Shown here in pieces: positions 11,271 through 21,425 of a stretch of DNA of 64,000 nucleotides; position 1 is the stretch's first letter, and each line of letters starts with the position of its first letter. Both the position numbers and the translations under genes were made by a program. Source of the DNA: Bettongia penicillata ogilbyi (taxonomy: Eukaryota > Chordata > Mammalia > Diprotodontia > Potoroidae); assembly GCA_023548195.1 (NCBI GenBank), contig JAJHZJ010000061.1:3430297-3494296 (forward strand), written 5' to 3'. The notes under the pieces were generated by a model. That model was given only the letters and a program-made list of their open reading frames with translations, was not told the DNA's origin and searched no databases.

Positions 11271-11396
11271 CTCTCTCTGTCTCTGTCTCTCTCCCTCTCT
11301 CTGTCTCTCTATCTCTGTCTCTGTCTCTCTCTGTCTCTCTCCCTCTCTCTCTCTCACTCTCTCTGTCTCTTCTGTCTTCCTCCTCCTCTCCCCCTC
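11271..11396. repeat. (CTCTGT/CTCTCC)n simple repeat
   Basis: About 125 bases of CT dinucleotide array with interspersed G every 6-10 bases. Reading frames over it encode only Ser/Leu or Arg/Glu runs. Confidence 0.95.
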
Positions 11397-11529
11397 TTTG
11401 TCAGAAGAATCGACACTGATTAAATATAAGGACAATTGTAAGATATCCTCTTTGCTCTGCCTTCATTTCACCTTGGTCTCATATATTTATATATAGTTAT
11501 ATATTTAAAAATCATCTGTAAGGTATGCT

Positions 11530-11755
11530 TCCTTATGGCATAACAATAGAAAAAACACTGGGCAAGGAATCGGAAGGTTTGGATTCTAACTTGTCTCTGT
11601 TTCTTACCAATTGTGTGACCTTAACCAAGTCAATTAACTTCTCTGAGCCTCAATTCCTCATCTGCCAAATGAAGATAATATTTGCCTTACATCACCCCTG
11701 CAGAAATTTTGTCAGACTGAAATAAAATCATTTATAAGTGAAAGGACAACTCTAA
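11530..11755 (+). repeat. MIR-type SINE
   Basis: Plus-strand MIR blocks: 'acactgggcaaggaatcgga', 'attgtgtgaccttaaccaag', 'tctgagcctcaattcctcat', 'aaatgaagataatatttgcc' and a 'tcatttataagtgaaag' tail. Confidence 0.75.
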
Positions 11756-11794
11756 AACATGTATAAGATTTTATCTTATTAACCTAAGGAAAGG

Positions 11795-11965
11795 CACTTT
11801 GGGTATGGAGACTAGCAGGCTATTCTAGGAGTCATAGAGACTTGGGTTCAGGTCTTGTGTCTTTTACATATTGTCTGAGTGGCCATTGATGTGTCACTTA
11901 CCCTCTTAGTATCCCAGGTATGACTTAGAAGTTACAGATGAAAGGCGTAATTGGAGGGGGTTCCA
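11795..11965 (+). repeat. Degraded MIR-type SINE
   Basis: It resembles the 5' half of a MIR: 'ggagtcatagagacttgggt', 'caggtcttgtgtcttttac' and 'gatgtgtcacttaccctctt'. The 3' part is unrecognisable. Confidence 0.45.
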
Positions 11966-12247
11966 CCCTGGAATTTGCCTTCATGGCAATGAAATCACAG
12001 GTGCAAACAACAAAGACTATTCTAGAGCATTAGTTATAGACTTTCCAAAGACAGCATTCTATTTGTTTTTATGTATTTATTCATCTGATAGAGACAGGGA
12101 CAGAAATTTATACTTTTGGAAAAGGAGAAATAGAGTAGAAATGAGAGATAGATTGCATATTTGTTATTCTAAAAGAAACAGCACTCTAATAATAGAAGAA
12201 ATTCTTTTTTCACATAGCTTTAAAATTCCATCCTTGATGGCTTAGGG

Positions 12248-12259
12248 ATGTGTGTGTGT

Positions 12260-12295
<36 letters not shown>

Positions 12296-12317
12296 ATGCG
12301 TGTGTGCACGTGTGTCT
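12248..12317. repeat. (TG)n microsatellite
   Basis: About 35 TG units with a few TATG, GCATGCG and GCACG interruptions; likely length-polymorphic. Confidence 0.95.
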
Positions 12318-14034
12318 GTAAACTCCTAAAAATGAAATCTTACGAAGACTTTTGGATTAGGAAATTTGTAATTTGGTGATTCCCAAATAGCTCCTTGAGC
12401 CACAACATCATTTCTTCATCCTTTGGATCACGTAGTTGCAGGGGGAGAGTCTGGGTCATGGCTCCGGGCAGTACTGTAAGGCTCACTGATGTATATCTTT
12501 ACTTCTCTGAATGTGTTATCTGCATCAATCTTCCCTCGACTTCAGCAGGTACTTTTCATGAGCGGTGGTATAACTGATGAATCTTCTAATTTTATAGTCT
12601 GAAGCGGGATGATAAAATACTAGATTTATAGGGATTGCTTCATTGTGCACAACACTCACGTCTCCTATTCCCATCTGCCATGAAGAAAAGAAATTTGTTC
12701 TCCCTTAAACATGTCATGCTGTTAAATGTATGTGGCTTATGGTCTTGAGGATTTGGGGCATATCTAACAGTGTAAAAGAAATGGCACTACAGCAATACTT
12801 TCATGGTAGTGTAGCTTAACCAAAGGGATTTTATGTTCATTATGGTGATTTTTATGTAGGATGGGGAAGATAAACCTTTATGTCCTGGTTTGTTAGCAGA
12901 ACCTGTCCTTGCATCTGAGCAGGTACTATTGATACACAACCGTCAATTCTTACCAAAATCTGATGCCCTTAAATGTTTATTATCACCTTATGTCAGTAAT
13001 CCTCAAGGAGTGGATCTGCTATCCTCATTTATTTAATCCTTCCTGGAGGCACACAAATTGACTACTTCCAAATTTCTGGGGCTAAAGAACAATTTCTTCC
13101 TAAAATCAGAATGGAAAGTTCCCTTCCTCTATATGTGGCAGTTTCTGACACTTCATTTCAACAGGAAAAAGAATACTTCTACATGCCTATTAAATTCACT
13201 TGGATTAACATGGCATTACTATTATGAGAGGACAATTAGAAACATCTTAGCCACAATCAGATATACAGATACTTATAATGGAGCAGACACACAAATGCAA
13301 CAGAACTACAAAAGACAGGATAGAAAAATATAAGGGAAAGAACTTATCTGCATTATTCACAATTATGACATTCAAATAATCCCTTTCTTTACTGAATGGA
13401 GAGATTAAAAAACACACACACGCACACACCATGAAGCTGATTTTTAAAAGGTAGGCACGCTGATGAATTGTAATTTACAAAAGAGGCATTGGTGCCAATA
13501 CTTCAAGCAAGATTTGTCATGTGATCAAACTTACAGATGCATAAGCAAGGGATAATCTCTAAGGCATTCTGTGTTCAAGATTCTAATACACATATTCATC
13601 TTTGTACACTAGCATTTCTCAACATTTCAAGCTCATGTCCTCCTTTTTGCAACCATCAAATCCCTCATCAGCTTTCTGTCAGAAATATGAAACATGGCAG
13701 TATTATTATGTTCTCTTTAAACTTTCCCATTTCTGAAATGATCCCATTTTCAAATGAGTTATTGATCCATAGGTAATAAACAACAAAATGTCATGCCTAC
13801 TATGTAAAAGGTTTCCTGGATCTCCCTTATATGGAAAATACGAACATAAGATCAATGCTTGTTGCTTTGTGTTGATTTAATATCATATACAGGGAGCACA
13901 GACCAATTTGAAAGAGTCCAAATGCCCAAGAGATCTAATTACTAAGAATTGAGTGGCTATAAGAAAAGATTTCATTCATATATATTTATATGGGCACACA
14001 TATGTATATATTCAATTAAAAATCATTAAGAATG
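12318..14034. other. No gene seen
   Basis: 1.7 kb without a family I can name. The plus frame 13058-13333 (91 codons) has no conserved motif and high AT. A short (CA) run sits at 13412-13427. Nothing coding is supported. Confidence 0.45.
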
Positions 14035-14394
14035 TGTCAGGCACTGTATTAGGAAGTGGGTGTACAAAGATCTACTAGGTTGAATGTTGTGCAGATAGAT
14101 AAACATAATTTTTTCAGGGGAGTTTGGTAGTGCTAAAAACAGAAGGGGGAATCAGGAAAAACCTTGAGCAAGTCAGTGGCTACAAAGAAGGGCTAGACAT
14201 AAGACACTGCAGAGGGAGAATTGATAAGACTTGTCAACTGATATAATATGGGGGTGTAAAGGAGAGGAAAGAATCCTAGATTACTCTGAGTTGGTGTACA
14301 TGTGTGCCTGAAAAGCTAATGGTGTCCTCAGTAGATATTGGCAGTTAGGAAGAATAGTGTGGGATTAAGGGGGAAGATAATAGTTCCATTTGGA

Positions 14395-14470
14395 CAGTGA
14401 CTATCTTTGGCCTTTTGATATCCCCAGCAGTTAGTATATAGTAGTCACCTAATAAATGCTTATTGATTGA
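14395..14470 (+). repeat. L2 LINE 3' terminus inserted in antisense L2
   Basis: 'tatccccagcagttagtata', then 'agtcacctaataaatgctta' and 'ttgattgatta' is the classic L2 3' end in sense orientation. Confidence 0.7.
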
Positions 14471-14904
14471 TTAACATGCCAACTTTGTGTTACCTTTGGA
14501 ACACATCCAAATGGAAGTGTTCTGCAGGCAGTTGGTGATATAGGACTGGAGCCCTGTTAGAAATGAGGACTGACTATGTAGATGTGGGAGTTGATTTCAT
14601 ACAGGAAATAATTGAACCTGTGAGTGGATGAAATGATCAAGAGGGAGAATGTAGAGGAAAGAGGAAAGTGCTTGGCGCATTTAGAAAAGGTTATTGAGAG
14701 TTAGGAGAGAGAAATATCATGGAAATATAGGAAGGAGAAAAATCTGGGAAGAGAGGATGTTCAACAGTTTTAAATGCTTCATAGAGGTAAAGAAAGGTAA
14801 GAATTGAGAGGAGTTTCCATCTTCAATCAGATCTGGCAAATTGGAGACCGTGAGTTATTTTGGAGGGGGCAATTTCAATCTAGTAGTAGGGATAGAAGTC
14901 AGTT

Positions 14905-15015
14905 GGTCAACAAGCATTTATTAAGCACTAACTTTATGCTAGGTACTGTACCAAGTGCTGCTAATATGAGCAAACAGAAAGACAGCCTGCCTTCAAGGAG
15001 ATTACTTTCTAATAA
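14905..15015 (+). repeat. L2-type 'caagcatttattaagcac' fragment
   Basis: 'caacaagcatttattaagca', 'gctaggtactgtaccaagtg' and 'gccttcaaggagattacttt' are all present in order. Confidence 0.6.
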
Positions 15016-15400
15016 GGAAGGTTATTGTCTTTTTATTTATTGATAAAAAGAAGCTGAAAATGGCCAAGAAGAGGGTGGGGATGGAGGTGGGAGAAGAAGG
15101 TACCTGGCACAGGGATGTGATGGAGAAGTTCAGCAAAGTGTAGCCTGGTAGGAAATGAACAAATGGTTGGCCTAGGCACTCTCCTTAAATGGAAGTTCTA
15201 GGAGGAGTAAGTGGAAAATAATGAAGTAAAGACAATGTCTTTAGACAGCTTTTTTCTAAGGGTATGACAGTGAAAGGAGGAGAGATAGAGGATGATAGCT
15301 TTAGGAGATAATCATTGTATGAAATGTTTTTGGTTTTTAATGTCTAGGAGAGAACTTGGCCTATTCAGTGGCCCCAGAGAAGGATATAGTAGATAAAGGG

Positions 15401-16023
15401 ATTGGGGGGGGGGGCGGTAAGGGGAGATGTTTGAAAAAAGTAAACTCCCCAAGGAGAGCAAAGGAAATAGGATCAATATATGTACATATGTAGATGCATA
15501 TTTATGTACTGTGCATATGTATCATCAAACCTTAAAGTTTTGTTTTGTTTTTTTAGATCTGGTTGCATTAGGAATTTTTGCATTGAGATTCTTAAAGGTG
15601 GCTCTGACTCACTAGGATGTCTATAAGAAAATTCGATGTTGCTTAGTGACTTTTAATTGAAAGTTGCCTGGGGACGCTTGTGTAACAAAGATGATGCATC
15701 AGTAGCTTGTGTACTGTTCTTATACTGTTACTAGTTGGAGTTGAAAAAGAATTTAAAGTTTAAGGAAGAGAGGAGTTTATTTTCACCAAATCAATGAATC
15801 TGACAAACTTGATCTAGCAAGGGAAGGGTTGGAATTGAGTGAAAACCTGCTAGTGAACCTATGTATTATCAGATGTTGTGATTCTCTTTATTACATGTTC
15901 TTGATTCACTGGATTTATAAGGATTTATAAGGAGGGGTAAGCTGATGAGTCAAGGATTAACAAGAAGAAGAACAAGGGCAATAGGAGATTTATATCTTTC
16001 TGTGTTAACAAATTGGCAGTTAG
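15401..16023. other. No gene seen; short poly-G run
   Basis: A run of about ten G residues lies near 15404-15414. The remaining sequence shows no repeat family or coding frame. A short tandem 'ggatttataaggatttataa' occurs near 15912. Confidence 0.45.
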
Positions 16024-16225
16024 CTAACTGCACAGTTACGTGCAATGGATAGAGTGCTGAGCGTGGAGTCAGGAAGACTCATCTTCTTGAGTTCAAATCT
16101 GGTCTCAGACACTTACCTGTGTGACCCTGGACAAGATGAACTGGAGAAAGAAACGGCAAATCAGTATCCTTGCCAAGAAAACCCCAAATGATATCATGAA
16201 GGGTCAGAGATGACTGAAAACCACT
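16024..16225 (+). repeat. MAR1-like SINE
   Basis: Sense copy with a tRNA-like head ('gcaatggatagagtgctgag', 'ggagtcaggaagactcatct', 'gagttcaaatctggtctcag'), then a body and the 3' tail 'ccaagaaaaccccaaatgat' and 'tgactgaaaaccactgagca'. The head and tail together define the family. Confidence 0.85.
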
Positions 16226-16231
16226 GAGCAA

Positions 16232-16475
16232 CAGATTGTGCGGCAGACAGAGTGCTGAACTTGGAGTCACAAAGATCTCATTTCAAATTATGCTTTACTT
16301 ACTAACTGTGTGACACTAGGCAAGTCACTTAATTCTGTTTGCCTGTTTCCTCAACTGTAAAATGGGGATAATAAGAGCTCTTACTTCATGGGGTTGTTGT
16401 AAGGACCAAATGAGCTAACATATGTAAAACATGTTGTATACCTTAAAACACTATCTACATGCTAGTTAAACTTGT
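16232..16475 (+). repeat. MIR-type CORE-SINE
   Basis: Full blocks: 'agtgctgaacttggagtcac', 'ctaactgtgtgacactaggc', 'tcaactgtaaaatggggata', 'catggggttgttgtaaggac' and 'aaatgagctaacatatgtaa'. Confidence 0.85.
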
Positions 16476-16794
16476 GAACATCTCTTTTAATGAAGGAGGC
16501 AAAAATCATATTGTGGTATTAAGATAATTAAGCTAGGAACCTAATCAATTCATCAGCAAATGTAGTATGCTTCTCTGACAATGCAGGAGTTCAGAATCTA
16601 TCTTGTTAATGGCCTATATAATTTATACTACATATTCCAAAATTTGCCTTTTCTCAGAAACCTCGGTAAATGCTGTTATGAAAATACAAGCTTTTGGAGG
16701 GTAGTGAGTGTCTCACTTTTTAAAAAATTTGTATCCCTAATGCCTAGCTCAATGCCTGACTTGTAATATGGACTTAATCATTCAGAAGAGAATT
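16476..16794. other. No gene seen
   Basis: A short AT-rich stretch with no family I can name. The block 'cacttttt...tgtatccctaatgcctagctcaatgcctgac' at 16713-16760 suggests a decayed L2 3' end. Confidence 0.4.
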
Positions 16795-16975
16795 GGTTCA
16801 CAGCTGGAAGGTGCCCCAGAGGTCATCAAGTGCAATCCCCTGATTTCACATATGAGGAAAATGAGGTTCAGAGAGTTAAGTGATTTCCAAGGTTACATAG
16901 ATTGTAAGTGAAGGATTTGGATTGGAAATCAGGCTCTTTGACTTTAAACCCAAGGCTCTTTCCACAACTGAGGCA
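16795..16975 (-). repeat. MIR-type SINE
   Basis: Antisense blocks: 'cagaggtcatcaagtgcaat', 'cacatatgaggaaaatgagg', 'aagtgatttccaaggttaca' and 'ggctctttccac'. Confidence 0.75.
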
Positions 16976-17259
16976 AATATCTATTGATTGATTGAAACTA
17001 TCCCTGAAGAGCCAACTGAGGTTTTTATGCAAGTTGATTTAGCTTTAATTAATAGCTTATTAGCACCTTCTTTAGAGAGACATGGTTGTTTTATAGCCTT
17101 CCCAAAGGAATTATCCTATGATTAAAGCATCTATTAGTTACTGAAAATTTCTAGTTTGGAAGCAAGTTGCAACCTTTATATCTAAGCTATGTTTTAAAAC
17201 ATCTAGGTTATGATAGGTCTCTTTTATTTAGGTGATGATCTGATAGCCACAATCAATTC

Positions 17260-17345
17260 AATTTAGCAGAAAATGTATTAAGTACCTACTTTGTATAAGG
17301 TACTGTTCTAGGTAGCTAGTGAGAAGATATGGTCCTTTCTCTTAA
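17260..17345 (+). repeat. L2-type 'taagtacctactttgtataagg' fragment
   Basis: 'tgtattaagtacctactttg' followed by 'aaggtactgttctaggtagc' matches the L2-associated motif seen at several other places in the window. Confidence 0.5.
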
Positions 17346-17474
17346 ACAGGATCTTGACAGAAGATCTAAGTGGATGATATTCCAGGGATAAGGAATATGA
17401 ATAAACACATGGATGTGAGAAAGCACGACATGTTCTGCAAAAGTTGGAAGATTCAGTTTGTGGAACCTGTGGAA

Positions 17475-17618
17475 GTCCACCCCATGCATAAAATTTTTTT
17501 TGTTTCCTTCAACTGCTCCTTAATTACATTGTGTTTAACTCCATTGCATATATTTTCTATATTTGTTTTATATTTATTCTGCAAATGCTTATGTGTAGTT
17601 GTTTCCCCTGCTAGAAGA
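17475..17618 (+). repeat. 143-bp direct repeat, copy 1
   Basis: From gtccaccccatgc to cctgctagaaga this is the same as 19365-19507 except for one T-run length difference and two substitutions (C/A near 17557, G/A near 17587). Its text is the upstream part of an L2 3' end, but only copy 2 continues into the rest of that L2. The near-identity is far higher than for two independent L2 copies, so a real duplication joined these ends. Confidence 0.9.
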
Positions 17619-17840
17619 GAAGCTAGGTGGCAGAGTGGAGAGAGTGCTGGACCTGAAATCATGAAGACGAAGGCTCAAATCCAGCCTCAGTTGCTTATCA
17701 GCTGTGTGAACCCGGGCAAGTCACTTAACTTCTGCCTCACTTTCCTCTTATGTAAAATGGGATTGTTGTGAGGATAAAATGAGCTCATACTTGTAAAGAG
17801 CTTTGCAAACCTCGAAGTACAATATACATACTAGCTAACT
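17619..17840 (+). repeat. MIR/THER-type tRNA SINE, starts exactly at the repeat junction
   Basis: It begins at the 5' head ('agctaggtggcagagtggag') directly after direct-repeat copy 1. The tRNA-like head, 'cagctgtgtgaacccgggca', 'ttatgtaaaatgggattgtt' and 'aaagagctttgcaaacctcg' follow. No A-tail is seen at its own 3' end. Confidence 0.8.
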
Positions 17841-17869
17841 AGTTTGGCTATATTATAGAATGCATGTAG

Positions 17870-18130
17870 AGCAGTAGTGTAAGAAAAATCCAGAAAGGTA
17901 GGTTAAAGCCAGATCACAAATGACCTTGACATAGACTTCCCTTAGTAGGGAGAGAGGGGTCACTGGAAGTTTTTGATGAGGAGGTATGATATATTTGGAA
18001 TCGTGCATTAGGAAGATGAATTTGACAGCAATGTTTAGAATGGCTCAGAGAAGGAAAAGATTGCGGAGGAGCATAAGGGGTGGGGTGGGGCTGTCCAGGT
18101 AATTGGTTATTGCAATAATGTAGGCATTTG
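17870..18130 (-). repeat. L2 LINE ORF2 remnant, antisense
   Basis: 'gtcactggaagtttttgatga', 'ttaggaagatgaatttgaca' and 'aattggttattgcaataatg' correspond to the antisense L2 polymerase/3' region also seen at 19690-20307. Confidence 0.6.
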
Positions 18131-18149
18131 TTAATAAGGACATAGATTA

Positions 18150-18335
18150 AAGTAGTGGCAGATCAATATTCAAGTCTTAGCCCTTTATTAGATTCCTTTG
18201 ATTGACATCTCTCAACTTCAGTTTCCCAATCTGTAAAATGGAGACAAGAGTTGTTTTGTATAGTCCACTAAATTGTGATCAAATAAGACCATGTATGGAA
18301 GGGTACTTTACAATCTAGAAAGCAGGCCAAATATG
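18150..18335 (+). repeat. Degraded MIR-type SINE
   Basis: 'gttt...cccaatctgtaaaatggaga' followed by a 'gtatggaagggtactttacaa' tail, weakly preserved. Confidence 0.5.
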
Positions 18336-18377
18336 TCATCCTGTCTTTACAAATATAAAGGGAAAAAGATTGCTTGG

Positions 18378-18625
18378 TGACAGATGGTAATATAGTAGGT
18401 AGAGAGCTGGGACTGACGTCAGGAAAAACTGAGTTCAAATCTGGCCTCAGACACTTACTAGCTTCATAACTCTGAGCAAGTCACTTAATATCAGTTTCCT
18501 TAGCTGTAAAATGGGGATAATAATAGCACTTACCCAGCAGCATTGTTGTGAGGATCAAATCAGATGAAAAGCACTTAGCCCGAAGGCTGACACGTATAAG
18601 TCACTAAATAAGTGCTCATTCTTTT
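18378..18625 (+). repeat. MIR/THER-type SINE
   Basis: Well preserved sense copy: 'agagctgggactgacgtcag', 'gagttcaaatctggcctcag', 'gcaagtcacttaatatcagt', 'aatggggataataatagcac', 'ttgttgtgaggatcaaatca' and 'gaaaagcacttagcc'. Confidence 0.85.
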
Positions 18626-18794
18626 CCCTTCCGCTTGCCTGTAAGCCTGAGGGATCTGTCTTTTTCTCATATTTTATCTTCTTATACTCTTGTCTCATTG
18701 ACTATATTCCACATTATCAGCAAGACAATTTAGTTTGAGAAGAACCCTGAATTCACAGGAGGACTAGACATCAACTGATAAGCAAGCATTTATT

Positions 18795-19060
18795 TTTTTT
18801 TCTCATCAATCAACATTTATTAAATGTCTATAGTGTTCCAGGAACTGTGTTAAGTACTGGGGACACTAAAAGTAGCAAAAGACAATCCTCGCCCTCAAGG
18901 AGCTTCTAATCTAATAGGGAATTTAACATAACTTTATAGAACAAGCATTTATTAAGATTCTATTTTGTGCCAGGCATTATTCTAGGATATAAATATAAAT
19001 AATGAGACAATCCTAATCTCAAGAAGTTTATATTCTTAGGGAGAAAAATGCTCCACAACT
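18795..19060 (+). repeat. Two L2-type 'aacatttattaaatgtc' fragments in tandem
   Basis: The first (18805-18920) has 'ttccaggaactgtgttaagt' and 'cctcgccctcaaggagcttc'. The second (18935-19045) has 'acaagcatttattaagattc' and 'tgtgccaggcattattctag'. Both point the same way. Confidence 0.6.
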
Positions 19061-19204
19061 TGGCCTCAATCTATTTTTTTTTTTAAAAAAAGATTCATTG
19101 TCCTTATGCTGTGATTAAGCTAAACTGGTCTTCTCTCTGTTATTCATATTGCAGGCACTCTTACCATTGTCTACTATGTCTGGAATATTCTCCTTCCTCT
19201 TCAT
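19061..19204 (+). repeat. L2 LINE ORF2 C-terminal remnant, sense
   Basis: 'aagctaaactggtcttctct', 'gttattcatattgcaggcac' and 'ggaatattctccttcctctt' match the L2 ORF2 end (the 'AWNTLPP'-type region) by eye. Confidence 0.5.
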
Positions 19205-19364
19205 AAAATCCATCACTTAAGAGGGCAGATTGGTGATAGGGAAAATTAGAATGCTCAGTGTATTGGGGTGGGGGGGAGGGGACAAATGTGGAGAAAATTT
19301 GGAACCCAAAATTTTGTGAAAATGAATGTAAAAAGTTAAATAAATAAATTTATATTAAAAAAAA
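19205..19364 (+). mobile_element. L1/HAL1 3' terminus with A-tail
   Basis: 'ggagaaaatttggaacccaa', 'ttgtgaaaatgaatgtaaaa' and 'ttaaataaataaatttatat' followed by A(8) form the L1/HAL1 3' end used by retroposons in this genome. The A-tail stops exactly at direct-repeat copy 2. An AATAAA lies in the tail. Confidence 0.8.
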
Positions 19365-19507
19365 GTCCACCCCATGCATAAAATTTTTTTGTTTCCTTCA
19401 ACTGCTCCTTAATTACATTGTGTTTAACTCCATTGCATATATTTTATATATTTGTTTTATATTTATTCTGCAAATACTTATGTGTAGTTGTTTCCCCTGC
19501 TAGAAGA
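19365..19507 (+). repeat. 143-bp direct repeat, copy 2
   Basis: See copy 1 at 17475-17618. It follows the A-tail with no spacer and runs on without a break into the remainder of an L2 3' end, so this junction keeps the ancestral right-hand context. Confidence 0.9.
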
Positions 19508-19602
19508 TAACGTTTTGAGAATAGGATTTGTTTCATTATTTATACCTATATCTTATTGCCTACATGTAGTAGGTGCTTAATAAATGTTTGGTTGGTTGAT
19601 TA
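19508..19602 (+). repeat. L2 LINE 3' terminus
   Basis: 'taacgttttgagaataggatt', 'tacatgtagtaggtgcttaa' and 'taaatgtttggttggttgat' form the usual L2 3' end. Confidence 0.7.
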
Positions 19603-19689
19603 CAGAATAAATATAAAAATTAAATACAAAATAAGCACAACAGAGCTAATATAAGGTTGGTAGGAAAGAAGAACTCTAGCAGATGGGGC

Positions 19690-20307
19690 AAGGTTGGGGT
19701 GGATCCATCTTGAAGACAAAGAAAGAACTGTAAGGGAGAAGGATAAGGGAGTATATCCTAAGCATGGAGGACTGCCAGTACAAAGGCAAGAAGAAGGGAG
19801 GTGGAGGGATGATGCAAAGAATAGAGAGAAGCCACTATGGCCAGACTGTATAGAGTGCGGTAAGGGGAGGAATGTACAATAAAATTGGAAAGATTACGGC
19901 CTGGTTGTGAAGAACTTTACAAGCTTAAAAAGTTAAAAAAAAACCTTATTTGTCTGGAGATAATAGGGAGTAGGGGAGTGGCATGATTATATCTGTACTT
20001 TAAAAAAATTCACTTTCACAGTTATGGTAAAGATGGACTGAAGTGGGAGAGACTTGAGTCAGGAAGAACAATTAGGTAACTATTTTCAATAGTCTGAGTG
20101 AGAAGAGATAAATAAGAGCTTGAGTTAAAGTGGTGACCATGTGAATGGAGAGAAGAGGCTGGATGCCAGAAATGCTGTGGAGGCATACATGACAGGACAT
20201 GAGGGGTGAGGAAGAGTGAGAAATAGAGGACAATGTGGAAGTTAAAAACCTATGAAACCAAAAATATGTAGTGCCTTTTGATAGAAATGGGCAAGTTAAT
20301 AAGAGAG
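19690..20307 (-). mobile_element. L2 LINE ORF2 remnant, antisense, left part
   Basis: Antisense L2 text: 'agtacaaaggcaagaagaag', 'gaagccactatggccagact', 'ggagtggcatgattatatct', 'caatagtctgagtgagaaga' and 'gagcttgagttaaagtggtg'. It is broken by the LTR-like insertion at 20308 and resumes at 20868. Confidence 0.75.
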
Positions 20308-20867
20308 TGTAGCAGCAAGCACCTTGACACATCCAGGATGGCTTGAAAGCACAGGTTCTTAGATAAACTTTTCCAAAAGGAGAGCAACTTTTGAGGGTGA
20401 ACAATCTTCTTTAATCATATATACCAACAGAAAAAATACAAATAGAGAAATAAAGACCAACAGGACTTGTAACTGTCTGATCATAAGCAATACCTACATC
20501 ACAGATCAACAGACAGATCCAACTGTCTGACCATTATACACATACATTGTTAGCTACCAGAGAGAGAAGCACCAAGATCTGGGTTTTCAAAGCCAGGGGT
20601 GGGGGAACTGGGGGACTCCTTAATAGCCACCCAGAGTCTTATCTGATATATGAACCTTCTTCCAAAGAGTAAGACCCCAAAGCAAAACCTCACCTCAGAG
20701 TATATATACACTTTTCAGAGCAGGAGGGCATCAAGAACCCATAACCCAGTGCGTCATTAGAAATTAACAAAAGGTGTGTGCCTTCCTACTCCCCTAATCA
20801 AGCTTCCCTTAATAGGTTTCACCTAAGGCTTGTTAATGGATGGGGAAGATCTTTAATTCTCATTACA
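20308..20867 (-). mobile_element. LTR-like repeat of unnamed family, copy 1
   Basis: A 560-bp block with a second copy at 47886-48574. Read on the minus strand it starts TGTAATGAG and ends GCTGCTACA, so it has TG...CA termini. It includes an ATTAAA followed by 'gaagattgttcac' in the position expected for an LTR polyadenylation signal. It interrupts an antisense L2 whose two halves flank it, so it is an insertion. I could not find a convincing short target duplication and no internal retroviral gene is attached. A non-autonomous LTR element or solo LTR is the best reading. Confidence 0.6.
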
Positions 20868-21082
20868 TTGTAGAACTGGTGCTAAAGAGGGGGTAGTTTT
20901 TTTTGGGGGGGAGAAGATAATAAAATCAGTTTGTGGCATAGTGGGTTTGAGATGTTTCCAAAATCCATTTGGAAATGTATTGGTGATGTGAAAATGGAGA
21001 CAGGGGAGAGACTGAGTTTGGATATATAGATACAATGTTGTTCATCAGGGTAGAAATGATAGTTAAACCCATTGGAAGTGAT

Positions 21083-21163
<81 letters not shown>

Positions 21164-21425
21164 AAAAAGAGCAGCCCTCCAGCCCAGGTTGTAGCCTTGG
21201 GGTATACTGACAGTTAGGGGGCATGATATGGATGATAAACAAACAAAGGAGACTGAGAAGGGGCCACTTGGAGAAGAAGGAGGTGAACCAAGAGAGTGCA
21301 GTGTCCCCAAAATACAGAGAGAAAAAAGTTAGAACAGGAAGGTGATTAACAGTGCCACATGCTGTAGAGAGGTCAAGGAAGTTGATATCTGAGGAAAAAC
21401 ATACGATTTGGCAATTCATTTTTCA
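20868..21425 (-). mobile_element. L2 LINE ORF2 remnant, antisense, right part
   Basis: On the minus strand broken frames between 21425 and 20870 read like the L2 reverse transcriptase: a 'LDLSTACGTVNHL' block, 'GDTALSWFTSFFS', then after the GA/TC array 'NGFNYHFYPDEQHCIYISKL'. In L2 these correspond to 'DLSAAFDTVDH', 'GDTALSWF' and 'YADDTQIY', so the catalytic DD is damaged. It continues the L2 from 19690-20307. Confidence 0.85.
21082..21158. repeat. (GA)n microsatellite inside the L2 remnant
   Basis: About 38 GA units with one AA interruption. It has expanded within the antisense L2 ORF2. Confidence 0.95.

Larger units (their letters stand above)
14035..15400 (-). mobile_element. L2 LINE ORF2 remnant, antisense, interrupted
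   Basis: Purine-rich plus-strand text such as 'ttaaatgcttcatagaggtaa', 'gatctggcaaattggagacc' and 'aggcagttggtgatatagga' is the reverse complement of the L2 reverse-transcriptase region (compare the sense L2 at 50545-51594). It is old and carries many indels. Two younger fragments interrupt it, at 14395-14470 and 14905-15015. Confidence 0.6.

Noticed and set aside
11179..11496. 105-codon ORF and its antisense partner over the CT array
   Set aside because: Ser/Leu and Arg/Glu runs caused by a simple repeat; no coding signal outside it.
17370..17771. 133-codon plus-strand ORF
   Set aside because: It crosses the junction between the 143-bp direct repeat and a SINE, so it is a chance fusion of unrelated pieces.
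20882..21419. 142- and 118-codon minus-strand ORFs
   Set aside because: They read through a GA/TC microsatellite and are otherwise fragments of L2 reverse transcriptase.
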